A stretch of 64,000 nucleotides of DNA, from positions 1 through 64,000 of the forward strand of contig CBDUNM010000004.1 in NCBI GenBank assembly GCA_965368585.1, given 5' to 3'. Positions within the stretch are counted from its first letter, which is position 1. Each line of letters opens with the position of its first letter. Source of the DNA: JARRQB01 sp965368585 (GTDB lineage Bacteria; Pseudomonadota; Gammaproteobacteria; Chromatiales; Chromatiaceae). The translations under genes and the position numbers were made by a program. Below are positions 1-8,884 of this stretch, one piece after another. Under the pieces are notes generated by a model, which saw only the letters and a list, made by a program, of their open reading frames with translations, was not told where the DNA came from and ran no database searches.

Positions 1-2
1 GG

Positions 3-347
3 CCGAAGTTTACCATTGCCATGGTTAAGTCGCTGAGTCACATGCTCCTTGAAATGATCAGCGATCTCGAGTCCTGCTGCATGCAGAATGCCCGGCAACG
101 CCTCGCGCACTACCTGGTATGCCGCGCCCATGACGGCGCGGAGCCGACGGAGATCCTGCAACTGCCAGCCAGCAAGGCCATTGTCGCGTCGACGTTGAAT
201 CTGTCCGCGGAAACCTTCTCCCGCGAATTGCACCAACTCGCCCGCGACGGGTTGATCAGCATCGACCGGCGTAAGATCCGCATGCACGACGTGGACAAAT
301 TGAAAGCCTTGGCGCAACAGGGCGACACCAATCATGCCGAGCGTTGA
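3..347 (+). CDS. Crp/Fnr-family transcriptional regulator, C-terminal part
   Basis: The frame is open to the left edge, so the start lies outside the window; what is visible is the C-terminal 115 or so residues. It contains the dimerisation helix (around MLLEMISDLESCC) and a winged helix-turn-helix typical of Crp/Fnr proteins, with the recognition segment NLSAETFSRELHQLARDG followed by a short wing (LISIDRRKIRMHD). In this family the missing N-terminal half is a cyclic-nucleotide-binding-like sensor. The seen segment cannot tell whether the sensor carries an Fe-S cluster, haem or nothing. A perfect FNR-type operator at 8885-8898 makes a regulatory link to the hydrogenase operon possible, but that is inference. 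Confident on family, unsure on ligand. Confidence 0.85.
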   Translation, partial: PKFTIAMVKSLSHMLLEMISDLESCCMQNARQRLAHYLVCRAHDGAEPTEILQLPASKAIVASTLNLSAETFSRELHQLARDGLISIDRRKIRMHDVDKLKALAQQGDTNHAER

Positions 348-459
348 GTAACACACGCCAGACCCAGGGATCACCCGGTCGCGATCGTGCCGCGCAGCGC
401 ACAGCGACCGGTCGCGGCCGAACCTTTCCAATCGATGCTGCAACACTCCGTCAAGCGTC

Positions 460-822
460 GTGCCGGCGGTGCTGCTTGCCACCCGGATCGGTATGACCCG
501 CGCGTCAGGGGCGCCGGTGGAATCGGGCAACCCGGGGACGCGGCTTCGGTTCAAAGCGGTGCTGCCGGGCAATCACCCGGATGTTGTGGTGCCGCCGAAT
601 TACGCGGTCGATGCGCTGCTGCGCTGGGGCTATCCGTTGCTGCCGGGCGCGGTAATCTGCGGCCCCGAGTTCTCGGGCGACAAAAAGACATTCTTCTGCG
701 CCATCGAGCACCCGCACGAAGGCAGGGTGTTCGGCCGGCGCTGGCCGACCGACGGGACCGTCGTGCCCAAATCGGGCGTGATTGCCGTCCGGGAAAGGTC
801 CGGGAAGAAAACCCAATACTGA
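460..822 (+). pseudogene. Remnant of a PhoX-type alkaline phosphatase with internal deletion
   Basis: A 120-codon open frame (GTG at 460, ATG at 493) whose two halves recall two separated parts of PhoX (DUF839) calcium-dependent phosphatases. The first half (VVVPPNYAVDALLRWGYPL) resembles the segment near the mature N terminus. The second half (GPEFSGDKKTFFCAIEHP) resembles the GPE...FT...TLFVNIQHPGE segment close to the C terminus. The several hundred residues that normally lie between, with the metal ligands, are absent. PhoX proteins usually have 550-700 residues, so this piece should be inactive. The join appears near position 640. Recognition rests on motif memory, not a search; an unrelated small gene is the alternative. 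Confidence 0.5.
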
Positions 823-853
823 CCCGGGCTAGCGTTGGCGATAGCTCTACCAA

Positions 854-1642
854 CTACTGCGCCACCCAACCGCCGTCGATCTGCTGCAGCGAGCCGGTAA
901 TCGCGGCGGCCGCATCGGTGCAAAGAAACACCGCCAACGCGGCCACCTGCTCCACCGTGATAAACTGCTTGGTCGGTTGCGCCGCCAGCAACACATCACG
1001 CTTGACCGCCTCCTCGGAAATATTGCGGGTCCTGGCCGTGTCCGGAATCTGCTGTTCAACCAACGGCGTCCAGACATAGCCGGGGCAGATCGCATTCACC
1101 GTGACCCCGTGCTCGGCCCCTTCCAACGCAACCACCTTGGTCAAACCCGCGATCCCGTGCTTGGCAGCCACGTAAGCTGCCTTGAACGGCGAGGCGACCA
1201 GCGCATGCGCCGATGCCGTATTGATGATTCTTCCCCAACCCTGGCGCTTCATCGAACCCATCACCAGGCGCGTGGTATGGAAGGCGGCGGACAGGTTCAA
1301 GGCGATGATCAGGTCCCAGCGTGCCACCGGGAACGCTTCGATCGGCGCGACGTGTTGCGTGCCGGCATTGTTGTGCAGGATATCGACGGTACCGAACGCG
1401 TCGTTGGCCGCTTCGATCATGGTTTCGATTTTGTCCGGCTCAGTGAGATCGGCATCGGAATAGATCGCCCGTACCGAAAACTCGGTCTCGATCCTACGGC
1501 GGATGGCCTCTATTTCGGCGGCGTCACCGAAGCCGTTCAGCACGATATTGGCGCCTTCGCGTGCATAGGCCCGGGCGCAGCCCAAACCGATGCCCGATGT
1601 GGAGCCGGTCACCAGCGCGGTTTTACCGGAAAGAAATGCCAT
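854..1642 (-). CDS. bdhA: 3-hydroxybutyrate dehydrogenase (SDR family)
   Basis: A 262-residue classical short-chain dehydrogenase. It shows the NAD-binding TGSTSGIG motif near the N terminus, the NNAG motif (residues about 90), catalytic Ser in NTASAHAL, and the YVAAK active-site motif about 13 residues later. The segment CPGYVWTPLVEQQI and the C-terminal QQIDGGWVAQ ending are characteristic of D-3-hydroxybutyrate dehydrogenases, which oxidise 3-hydroxybutyrate to acetoacetate in polyhydroxybutyrate and ketone-body use. The start chosen is the ATG at 1642, where the family's MAFLSGKTALVTG N terminus begins; the same frame stays open further upstream but runs opposite recG. It stands alone on the minus strand, 94 bp downstream of the recG stop, so it might be co-transcribed with recG. 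Confidence 0.92.
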   Translation of the reverse strand: MAFLSGKTALVTGSTSGIGLGCARAYAREGANIVLNGFGDAAEIEAIRRRIETEFSVRAIYSDADLTEPDKIETMIEAANDAFGTVDILHNNAGTQHVAPIEAFPVARWDLIIALNLSAAFHTTRLVMGSMKRQGWGRIINTASAHALVASPFKAAYVAAKHGIAGLTKVVALEGAEHGVTVNAICPGYVWTPLVEQQIPDTARTRNISEEAVKRDVLLAAQPTKQFITVEQVAALAVFLCTDAAAAITGSLQQIDGGWVAQ

Positions 1643-1736
1643 GTGTGCGTCTCCTGATCGAATTGATGCTGCGATGCAACCTAAACCGAATTTGGCGACA
1701 ATGCCACCACTGGAGGTGTGGATCGGGCTACCACGG

Positions 1737-3839
1737 TCAAACTCCGGCGTACTGCAGGCGATCACCGATCCAGCGCCGCTCCAGAGCGGCCGCCTGCGCG
1801 GGATAGCCCGCCAGCATTTCGTCGGCCGCCGCCTGGACGCGGGCAGCCAGATCGGCATCCCGCACCAGATCCGCCACACGGAACTGCAGTTCACCGGTCT
1901 GGCGGGTGCCCAGCACCTCGCCCGGGCCACGCAGCTCCAAATCCTTCTGCGCCACCAGAAATCCGTCGTTGGTGTCGCGCAACACCGACAGCCGCTGCTT
2001 GGCCTGCGTGTTCAACGGCGGGTGGTACATCAACACGCAATGGCTCTGCACGACGCCGCGTCCGACGCGACCGCGCAGCTGATGCAGTTGCGCCAGGCCC
2101 AGCCGCTCCGGATTCTCGATGATCATCAGGCTTGCGTTGGGCACGTCGACACCGACTTCGACCACCGTGGTCGCCACCAGCAAGTCGACCTCACCGGCCT
2201 TGAAATCGATCATGACCTGTTCCTTGTCACCCGCTTTGAGGCGACCGTGTACCAGTCCGATACGCCGTTCCGGCAGGGCCTCGGTCAAACTCGCCGCGGT
2301 GTCTTCCGCCGCCTGACACTGCAATGCCTCGGACTCTTCGATGAGGGTGCACACCCAGTACGCCTGACGGCCCTCGCGGCACGCCTTGTCAACCCTTTCC
2401 ACCACTTCGCCACGCCGCTTGTCAGAGATCACCACCGTGGTGACCGGCGAGCGGCCCGGCGGCAGTTCGTCGATAACCGACAGATCGAGATCGGCATAGG
2501 CGGTCATCGCCAGCGTGCGCGGTATCGGCGTGGCGGTCATGATCAATTGGTGCGGCACGCGACCGCCTTCCCCACCCTTCTCGCGCAACGCCAGGCGCTG
2601 ATGCACACCGAACCGGTGTTGCTCGTCCACGATCACCAGCCCCAATGCATGGAACAGCACGTCGTCCTGAAACAAGGCGTGCGTACCGATCACGACATGC
2701 GCCTCGCCACCAGCGATACGTTCGAGTATCTGCCGGCGCGACTGCCCTTTGGTGCGGCCGGTCAGCCAATCGACGTGCAGACCCAGACCTTCGAACCACG
2801 CCTGAAAATTCCGCAAATGCTGTTCGGCCAGCAACTCCGTCGGCGCCATCAGCGCGACCTGATGCGCGGCTTCGACCGCCTGCAGGGCCGCGGTCGCGGC
2901 GACCACGGTCTTGCCCGACCCGACATCACCCTGAACCAGGCGCAGCATCGGACGCGAGCCGCTGAGGTCGGCCGCGATCTCCTGCAGAACCCGCTGTTGC
3001 GCCGCCGTCAACGAAAAAGGCAGGCTATCGAGCATTGCCCGACGCAAGCCCCCGGTGGCGGTCAGCGGGGGCGCCGCCACCGAGCGTTGACTCTCGCGCA
3101 AACGCCTCAGCCCGATCTGATGAGCCAGAAGTTCCTCGAACGCCAGACGCCGTTGCGCCGGATGGCGACCTTCGAGCAGCGCCGCCTGAGCGACGTCGGG
3201 CGACGGCCGGTGGACGAATCTGAGCGCCTGCGCCAGTTCGGGCAACCGTTCTTTGTCGCGTAGTCCCCGCGGCAGCAATTCCTGCAGCCCGGCCCGGCCG
3301 GTATCGAGCAACGCCAACGCCTTGTCGGTCAAATCACGCCAGGTCAATTGGTGCATACCCTCGGTCGTGGGATAGATGGGAGTCAAACTCTCTTCGACCG
3401 CAACCACGCTGTCAGCATCGATCCGTTGATATTCCGGGTGGATCAGTTCGTAGCTGTGCGGTCCGTTGCGCACTTCTCCGAAACAGCGCACCCGCGCACC
3501 GCGGCTCAAGGCTTCTTTTTGTGCCGCACTGAAGTGAAAAAAACGCAGCACGATGGCACCCGTGCCATCGGCGATCTGGACCAGCAACGAACGACGCCGG
3601 CCGTAGCGAATTTCCGCGTGATCAACTTCCCCTTCGATCACCGCCTGATCGCCGCTGCGCAAAGTCCCGATGGGCACGATACGCGTACGATCCTGGTAGC
3701 GCAGCGGCAGATGAAACAGGACGTCCTGGACCCGGCGGATCCCGAGGCGCTCGAGACGCTCGGCCACCTTGGGTCCCACCCCCTTCAGCGCGGTCACCGG
3801 CACCGCCGCGGTATCGATTGTTGCGGACGGCGGATTCAA
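1737..3839 (-). CDS. recG: ATP-dependent DNA helicase RecG
   Basis: A 700-residue protein of the usual RecG length. RecG remodels stalled replication forks and branch-migrates Holliday junctions. The N terminus carries the helix-hairpin-helix-like LKGVGPKVAERLERLGI and the wedge OB-fold domain (about residues 60-160). The helicase core shows Walker A QGDVGSGKT, the DEQH box (VIVDEQHRFGV), motif III TATPIPRTL, and the C-terminal GRVGRG motif VI. The terminal RVADLVRDADL and following segment match the RecG C-terminal TRG region. The only in-frame start that keeps the N-terminal domain is TTG at 3839, since a stop codon directly precedes it. Divergent from the small secreted protein gene at 3947. 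Confidence 0.97.
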   Translation of the reverse strand: MNPPSATIDTAAVPVTALKGVGPKVAERLERLGIRRVQDVLFHLPLRYQDRTRIVPIGTLRSGDQAVIEGEVDHAEIRYGRRRSLLVQIADGTGAIVLRFFHFSAAQKEALSRGARVRCFGEVRNGPHSYELIHPEYQRIDADSVVAVEESLTPIYPTTEGMHQLTWRDLTDKALALLDTGRAGLQELLPRGLRDKERLPELAQALRFVHRPSPDVAQAALLEGRHPAQRRLAFEELLAHQIGLRRLRESQRSVAAPPLTATGGLRRAMLDSLPFSLTAAQQRVLQEIAADLSGSRPMLRLVQGDVGSGKTVVAATAALQAVEAAHQVALMAPTELLAEQHLRNFQAWFEGLGLHVDWLTGRTKGQSRRQILERIAGGEAHVVIGTHALFQDDVLFHALGLVIVDEQHRFGVHQRLALREKGGEGGRVPHQLIMTATPIPRTLAMTAYADLDLSVIDELPPGRSPVTTVVISDKRRGEVVERVDKACREGRQAYWVCTLIEESEALQCQAAEDTAASLTEALPERRIGLVHGRLKAGDKEQVMIDFKAGEVDLLVATTVVEVGVDVPNASLMIIENPERLGLAQLHQLRGRVGRGVVQSHCVLMYHPPLNTQAKQRLSVLRDTNDGFLVAQKDLELRGPGEVLGTRQTGELQFRVADLVRDADLAARVQAAADEMLAGYPAQAAALERRWIGDRLQYAGV

Positions 3840-3946
3840 TCATCTGGACCAATCATTCATGGCTGCCGAGAATACGGGGTTGATTCGAAACTTCCAAGCC
3901 AACCCTGCTACAGTGGCTGTAACGACCGTGATCAACTGAGGACCTC

Positions 3947-4309
3947 ATGCTCAAGACCTGTGCGAAGCGACTGTACCTGTTGTTTGCCCTGCCCGGCGCC
4001 GCGCTGGCGGGCGAAGCGGATGTGCTCGATGTCGTCGTAAGCTGCAACGCCACCTGCCGTTTCGACGTGACCGTGAAACACGCTGACGGCGGGTGGGATC
4101 ACTACGCCAACGCGTGGGAGGTTGTCGCACCGAACGGTGAGGTACTGGGGACGCGCACGCTGCATCACCCACACGTCGACGAGCAGCCCTTTACCCGATC
4201 ACTCGGCGGGGTCGAGATACCGCAGGGGGTGACCGAGGTGGTGGTGCGTGCCTACGACTCGGTCCACGGCGACGGCGGCCATGAGTTCACGGTCAGTATT
4301 CCGCGCTGA
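3947..4309 (+). CDS. Small secreted protein of unknown function
   Basis: A 120-residue protein. A signal peptide is visible: basic start MLKTCAKR, hydrophobic LYLLFALPGAALA and a likely cleavage after ALA (about residue 21). The mature part has one Cys pair (SCNATCRF) that could form a disulfide, then a beta-rich sequence with VTVKHADGGWDHYANAWEVV and a C-terminal VHGDGGHEFTVSIPR. I do not recognise an assigned function; similar short periplasmic proteins occur in proteobacteria. It is convergent with the hydrogenase maturation protease, whose stop lies 12 bp away, so it is not part of that operon. Confidence concerns the gene being real and secreted. Confidence 0.7.
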   Translation: MLKTCAKRLYLLFALPGAALAGEADVLDVVVSCNATCRFDVTVKHADGGWDHYANAWEVVAPNGEVLGTRTLHHPHVDEQPFTRSLGGVEIPQGVTEVVVRAYDSVHGDGGHEFTVSIPR

Positions 4310-4321
4310 GGGCACCCGAAG

Positions 4322-4762
4322 CTACGCCCCACGCAGCTGCAACTGATCGCGCGACGCTTGCACCAGTTCGACCAGTTGCTCCCAGTGAGGCGCACGCCCG
4401 ACCTCTATTCCGATCAGCCATAGTTGATCGGGAAGATCGCCGAGTTGTGCGCCGATCGCAAGCACGTCGGCCACGCCCAGACCGTGGCTGGATATTCGCT
4501 CGCCGTAACGCTCCAGCTGGTCGCCGTCGATCAGGCATATCGTCCCGGGCGGCGACCCGGCACGCATGGCGTCGATGACCACGACGGCGGTTTCGCCCGC
4601 CATGATTTCGAGCAGTTTCGGGCCGGGGCGATCAGCTTGCGCGAATACGACCTCGCAATGAGCGTCCGCCCATTGCTGTTGCTCGAGTACGGTGATGGCT
4701 TCCCAGCCCAAGGTATCCTGGCCGAACGGCGAGCCGATACCGACCACGCACAAACGGGTCAC
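4322..4762 (-). CDS. NiFe-hydrogenase maturation endopeptidase
   Basis: A 146-residue protease of the HyaD/HycI/HoxW family, last gene of the hydrogenase operon. These nickel-dependent proteases cut the C-terminal tail from the large subunit once the NiFe centre is inserted. The sequence shows the N-terminal GIGSPFGQDTLGWEAI (in place of the usual GxGNxLxxDDGxG), the conserved acidic residue in VVVIDAMRAG, and the SSHGLGVADVLAIG segment that holds the second metal-binding His. The start is a GTG whose last bases overlap the stop of the large subunit gene (GTGA overlap), which predicts translational coupling. Its substrate is most likely the tail after DPCISCATH in the gene just upstream. Confidence 0.9.
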   Translation of the reverse strand: MTRLCVVGIGSPFGQDTLGWEAITVLEQQQWADAHCEVVFAQADRPGPKLLEIMAGETAVVVIDAMRAGSPPGTICLIDGDQLERYGERISSHGLGVADVLAIGAQLGDLPDQLWLIGIEVGRAPHWEQLVELVQASRDQLQLRGA

Positions 4763-6057
4763 GTGCGGCGGGTTTTGAGCTTGAGAAAATGTGTTGCGCA
4801 GGAGATACAGGGATCGTAATTGCGGATCACCGTTTCCGCCCGCAGGCGCAACACATCGTCGGCCTGTTCCAGGCCGAATGCCTCGAGTGATTGCCGCATG
4901 TCTTCCTCACAGCGGGCTTGATTCTGGCTGGTCGGCGGTACGATGCGGGCCGCTTGAATCTGACCTTTTGCATCGACCTCGTAGCGATGCCACAACAATC
5001 CACGGGGCGCCTCGGTCGCGGCAATCGCGACGCCCGCCCTGGGCTGCCAGCCAACGGCCGGGGCGTCCGGCACCGAGTAGGCGTGCAGCAGGTCACGGGC
5101 TTCGCTGAGCACCAGCAACAATTCGACGGCACGCGCGAGTATGCTGTGAAACATATTGCGGCTCGGGAAGCCGATCCCCGTTTCGGCCAGCACGCTGGCG
5201 ACACCGGCGGGTAACCGGTCCGAATTGAGATTCAGCCGGGCCAGTGGACCGACCAGATAGGGTTGACCACGGTGCGCGGCGTACAAGGCGGTGGAATGCG
5301 GTATTTGGTATTCGCGGAAATGCTCGCCCCAATCAAGCGCATCGATATCCAGGCCCTGATCGGAGACGATGCGCCCTTCCCCGATGGCATAACGTTCGGG
5401 ATGACGCAGTCCCACGCTGACAAAGCTCTGTTCGTCGTCGGGCAGGTCCAGGGTCGCGACCCACTTGACCAGCGCCTCCGCCTCGGCGACGGCCCCCTCG
5501 ACGCGGCCGCGCACGGCGTCTACGTCGCCGATCGCCGGTGCCCGGTAAAACCCGCCGACCCGCACCCCGACCGGGTGCACCGAACGCGCGCCGAACAAGG
5601 TCAGTAGGTCGTTGCCAAGGTTTTGCAGACGCAGCCCGCGACGCACCACCTCGGGGTGATCCCGGGCCATCGCTATCGCGCTGTCGAAGCCGAAAAAATC
5701 CGGCGCCGCCAGCAAATGGATGTGCAACGCATGACTCTGCAGCCATTCACCGCAATACATCGCGCGGCGCATGGCCCGCACCCAGGGGCCCGGCTCGACC
5801 TCGAACAGATGCTCGAATGCCTGTACCGCGCTCATCTGGTAGGCCGCCGGACAGATTCCGCAGATACGCGCGACGTGATCGATCACCTCGTCCGGCGTAT
5901 TGCCTTCGAGAAATTTTTCGAAAAAGCGCGGCGGTTCGTAGATACGCAGCCGAAGTTCGGTAATACGGCCGGCCTCGATGGCGAGTTCCAGCGCGCCTTC
6001 GCCTTCGACGCGCGCCAGAACCGGGACATTGATGCGGATGCCGCGCTCAGTCGCCAC
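4759..6057 (-). CDS. hydA: NiFe hydrogenase large (alpha) subunit, type 3b-like
   Basis: A 432-residue catalytic subunit of a cytoplasmic bidirectional NiFe hydrogenase (NAD(P)-linked, sometimes called sulfhydrogenase). The N-terminal L1 motif is RICGICPAAYQMSAV (about residues 65-80), and the C-terminal L2 motif is DPCISCATHFLKL; these four cysteines bind the NiFe(CN)2CO centre. The tail after the L2 His (FLKLKTRRT) is the piece removed in maturation. Length and the lack of any signal or Tat partner fit group 3b rather than membrane uptake enzymes. It starts with GTG at 6057 and overlaps the small subunit stop by 11 bp, and overlaps the protease by 4 bp. The exact subgroup needs a phylogeny. 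Confidence 0.95.
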   Translation of the reverse strand: MATERGIRINVPVLARVEGEGALELAIEAGRITELRLRIYEPPRFFEKFLEGNTPDEVIDHVARICGICPAAYQMSAVQAFEHLFEVEPGPWVRAMRRAMYCGEWLQSHALHIHLLAAPDFFGFDSAIAMARDHPEVVRRGLRLQNLGNDLLTLFGARSVHPVGVRVGGFYRAPAIGDVDAVRGRVEGAVAEAEALVKWVATLDLPDDEQSFVSVGLRHPERYAIGEGRIVSDQGLDIDALDWGEHFREYQIPHSTALYAAHRGQPYLVGPLARLNLNSDRLPAGVASVLAETGIGFPSRNMFHSILARAVELLLVLSEARDLLHAYSVPDAPAVGWQPRAGVAIAATEAPRGLLWHRYEVDAKGQIQAARIVPPTSQNQARCEEDMRQSLEAFGLEQADDVLRLRAETVIRNYDPCISCATHFLKLKTRRT

Positions 6058-6868
6058 GGCAACCTCCGTCGGGGGAACCCGTCGCCGCCCGGCCGCCGGC
6101 TTCCAGATCGGTCAAGGCGACCTGGAACTTGGGCGCGGCACCGTTGATGCCGCGAAAACGGCGCATCACATCCTCGGTCAGCAACCCCAGACCCTGCATG
6201 CAGTTGCCGAAAGACCGAAGGTTGACCTGTTCGGCTGGCCCGTAGCAGGCATAACAGGACCGGTTGAAACTCGGGCACAATGCGCCGCAGCCGGCCCGGG
6301 TCACCGGCCCCATACAAGGCCCACCCCGTGCCACCAGCGTGCATACGTAACCGGCACGTTTGCATTCCATGCACACCGGCTGTTGTTCGACGACCGGCCT
6401 GACACCGAACAGTAGATCACGCAGCAAACTCAGTACCTGTTTGGAGTTGGCCGGACAGCCCCACAGCTCGAAATCGACCTTGACGTGCTCCGCGATCCCC
6501 GTCGCCGTGCTCAGCATGTCCAGGTATTCCGGGTGTGGGTACACCGCGCGAGCCCACGCCTCGGCGTCGGCGAAATTGCGCAGCGCCTGCAAACCGCCCG
6601 CGGTGGCGCAGGCACCAACCGCGACCAGAACCCGCGACTGCTCACGAATGCGCTTGATCCGCGCCACGTCGTGTTGCGTGGATACACTGCCTTCTATCAA
6701 CGCCACATCCACCGGACAGGCGTCGGCCAGCGGACCGGCTTCGGCAAAGTGCACGATGTCCACCAAGCCGGTCAGTTCGAGCAGCGCCTCGCCGAGATTG
6801 AGCAAGGAAAGCTGACAACCGTCGCAGCTGCTGAATTTGTGGACCGCAAGTCTGGGTCGAACCGGCAT
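6047..6868 (-). CDS. hydD: NiFe hydrogenase small (delta) subunit
   Basis: A 273-residue electron-transfer small subunit of the same hydrogenase. The proximal 4Fe-4S cluster ligands are visible: SSCDGCQLSLL at the N terminus, VGACATAGG in the middle and ELWGCPANSKQVL later. The C-terminal third is Cys rich (CMECKR, CTLV, GGPCMGP, GCGALCP, RSCYACYGP), giving the further clusters typical of group 3 enzymes. There is no Tat signal, so it acts in the cytoplasm. The start is ATG at 6868, 1 bp after the TGA of the gamma subunit gene, which suggests coupled translation. A longer reading of this frame upstream lies wholly inside the previous gene and is not needed. Confidence 0.95.
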   Translation of the reverse strand: MPVRPRLAVHKFSSCDGCQLSLLNLGEALLELTGLVDIVHFAEAGPLADACPVDVALIEGSVSTQHDVARIKRIREQSRVLVAVGACATAGGLQALRNFADAEAWARAVYPHPEYLDMLSTATGIAEHVKVDFELWGCPANSKQVLSLLRDLLFGVRPVVEQQPVCMECKRAGYVCTLVARGGPCMGPVTRAGCGALCPSFNRSCYACYGPAEQVNLRSFGNCMQGLGLLTEDVMRRFRGINGAAPKFQVALTDLEAGGRAATGSPDGGCRGD

Positions 6869-6869
6869 G

Positions 6870-7700
6870 TCAAAAGCCTCGCTTGCCGAGCCAGTCGGCG
6901 ATTCGGTCGTAACGGAACACCGGCCCGTCGCGGCACACGAACAACGGGCCCATCTGGCAATGCCCGCAAAAGCCGTTCGCACATTGCATATTGCGCTCCA
7001 AACTCACCCATATGCTCTGGTCGGCGTAGCCCTGGGCCCTGAGTTCGCCGATGGCCGTCAACATCATGATCTCCGGGCCGCACAACAAGGCCACGCCGTT
7101 GCTGCCGTCGCGGTCCAGGCGGTTGAACAGATCCACCACGGTGCCGCGAAACAGGGATTGGTCAGGACCCGGTATATCGGCGGCCAGCAGGACCGTCGTA
7201 TCCCGTTCCTGACGCCATTGCTCATACCTCTCGCGCCAAATCAGGTCGTTCACGTGCTTGACGCCCTGCAGGATGGTGAGACGGCCAAACCGCTCGCGAC
7301 GGCGCAGCACGTAGTGAATAACCGACAGCACCGGGGCGCATCCCAGACCGCCGGTCACGATGATCAGATCCTTGCCTTGCACTTCGGCCAACGGCCAACC
7401 CCGGCCGAACGGCCCGCGAATACCGATCTGATCCCCGACCTCCAGCGCTGCGAAACCGTGCGTAACCCGACCGACATCGCGAATGGTATGCGCGATATAA
7501 TGACTGTCGCGCGGGTCCGAGATAATCGAGATCGGCACCTCACCGACGCCATGCAGATAAAGCATATTGAACTGACCGGGCTCGAACTCGAACTCCTGTT
7601 GCTCGAGCGCATCCAAGTACTCCAGGCGCAGCGTGAAGATGTCGGAGGTCTCCTGTATGCGTTCGACGATCCGTGTCGTGCGCGGCGCGTGCAGACTCAT
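6870..7700 (-). CDS. hydG: Hydrogenase gamma subunit, FAD/NAD(P)-binding diaphorase
   Basis: A 276-residue ferredoxin-reductase-like subunit that passes electrons between the Fe-S clusters and NAD(P)H. The FAD domain lies in the first 100 residues (EPGQFNMLYL, GPFGRGWPL) and the nucleotide domain follows (IVTGGLGCAPVLSVI, LLCGPEIMM). The C terminus binds a 2Fe-2S cluster through CANGFCGHC and a later Cys in LFVCRDGPVF. This architecture is that of the Pyrococcus hydG-type sulfhydrogenase subunit; the symbol is used in that sense, not for the radical SAM maturase of the same name. The ATG at 7700 overlaps the beta subunit stop by 4 bp (ATGA). Confidence 0.93.
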   Translation of the reverse strand: MSLHAPRTTRIVERIQETSDIFTLRLEYLDALEQQEFEFEPGQFNMLYLHGVGEVPISIISDPRDSHYIAHTIRDVGRVTHGFAALEVGDQIGIRGPFGRGWPLAEVQGKDLIIVTGGLGCAPVLSVIHYVLRRRERFGRLTILQGVKHVNDLIWRERYEQWRQERDTTVLLAADIPGPDQSLFRGTVVDLFNRLDRDGSNGVALLCGPEIMMLTAIGELRAQGYADQSIWVSLERNMQCANGFCGHCQMGPLFVCRDGPVFRYDRIADWLGKRGF

Positions 7701-8830
7701 GCATCGTCCCCGAGAGTAACCACAGCGGCGGCAGTCTCGGTGAGATCGATACCGACCGGACACCAGGTCACGCAGCGGCCACAACCCACGCAACCGCTGC
7801 GCCCGAACTGATCGTGCCAGCCGGCCAGCTTGTGCGTCACCCACTGACGATAGCGCTGACAGATCTCGGTACGCACCGGCCGACCGTGCAGCGCGCTGTG
7901 TCCGTGACTGAAACACGAATCCCACAGGCGCAGGTGATCCGCGGCCGCACCGTCCAGGCTCGGGCGCGACTCGTATGACGAACAAAAGCAGGTCGGGCAT
8001 ACGGCGGTGCAGTTTCCGCACGCCAGACAGCGTTGCGCGACCTCGTCCCAGTACCTGTGATCGAGCTGATCGAACAATTCCCGGCGCAGATTCCGACTTG
8101 GCAGCTCGCGGCTCTGGCGCATCGCCGCGACGTTAGATCGGTCCCGGGCGGCCCGGGTCTGTACCGCGGTCGCCGGCGCCAACGTCAATTGGTCGAGCAG
8201 GCCCGCGCCCCGCGCGGAACCGGACCAGACCAGAAACCCAGCGTCCAGTTCGGCGAGTCTGATGTCGTACCCGATCGATACCGCAGGGCCATCACCCGTG
8301 CTGGCGCAAAAACAGGTGGCCGCGGGATCACTGCAGTCCACCCCGATCAGCAGTAAAGCCTCGCGTCGCGCCCGAAAGGCGTGGTCGGCGACCGCACCGT
8401 CAAGGAAATGTGTTTCCTGCAGACGCAGCGCGGCCAAGTCACAGGCGCGCACCCCCAATACCGCCGTGGGCTGTATCTCCTGGTCGACCGGCGCGAAGGT
8501 CAAACTCCCCGCGTTCTGTACCGCGCGCCACAGGGTCTCGGCGGGCCTGAAGGTCAGCGGCTTGAGCGCCTGCGGCCCGTTGGCCCAGCGAAAGCAGCCC
8601 GGCTGGTCGGTACGCGTCAGACGGTAACGACCCGGTGCCTGGTCGTCGCGGAAGCCCCACGGCAACTCGCGCACATGGGAAATGCGCCGGTAGTGGATGG
8701 TTTCGTCGTGCGCCACCGGGCCAAGACATTCATACCCGGCGGCGGCCACGGCCTCGAGCAACTGCTGAAAGTCATCACTGGCAAGAAACCCCGGATCGCA
8801 TCGATAATCGTACAAGTCGGATTGCGCCAA
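7697..8830 (-). CDS. hydB: Hydrogenase beta subunit, 4Fe-4S dicluster protein
   Basis: A 377-residue Fe-S subunit, first gene of the hydrogenase operon. Two cysteine motifs of the HdrC-like dicluster type are seen: CLACGNCTAVCPTCFC (about residue 265) and CVGCGRCVTWCPVG (about residue 345). The N-terminal half includes RACDLAAL and GVDCSDPAATCFC, as in hydB-type sulfhydrogenase beta subunits and anaerobic sulfite reductase subunit A. The reading frame begins with TTG at 8830, preceded by a G-rich ribosome-binding stretch at 8833-8840; no ATG lies nearby in frame. The order beta-gamma-delta-alpha matches the hydBGDA arrangement known from Pyrococcus. The FNR-type box at 8885-8898 is about 60 bp upstream. 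Confidence 0.92.
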   Translation of the reverse strand: MAQSDLYDYRCDPGFLASDDFQQLLEAVAAAGYECLGPVAHDETIHYRRISHVRELPWGFRDDQAPGRYRLTRTDQPGCFRWANGPQALKPLTFRPAETLWRAVQNAGSLTFAPVDQEIQPTAVLGVRACDLAALRLQETHFLDGAVADHAFRARREALLLIGVDCSDPAATCFCASTGDGPAVSIGYDIRLAELDAGFLVWSGSARGAGLLDQLTLAPATAVQTRAARDRSNVAAMRQSRELPSRNLRRELFDQLDHRYWDEVAQRCLACGNCTAVCPTCFCSSYESRPSLDGAAADHLRLWDSCFSHGHSALHGRPVRTEICQRYRQWVTHKLAGWHDQFGRSGCVGCGRCVTWCPVGIDLTETAAAVVTLGDDA

Positions 8831-8884
8831 CGCTCCCCCCTAATGATCACGCCCCTTAGGTTAATATCCTGCCGGAACGAGCGG

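Noticed and set aside
1590..3263. Long open frame on the plus strand opposite recG
   Set aside because: It is the complement of a well-supported helicase gene in GC-rich DNA, with Arg/His/Gln-rich composition and no family motif.
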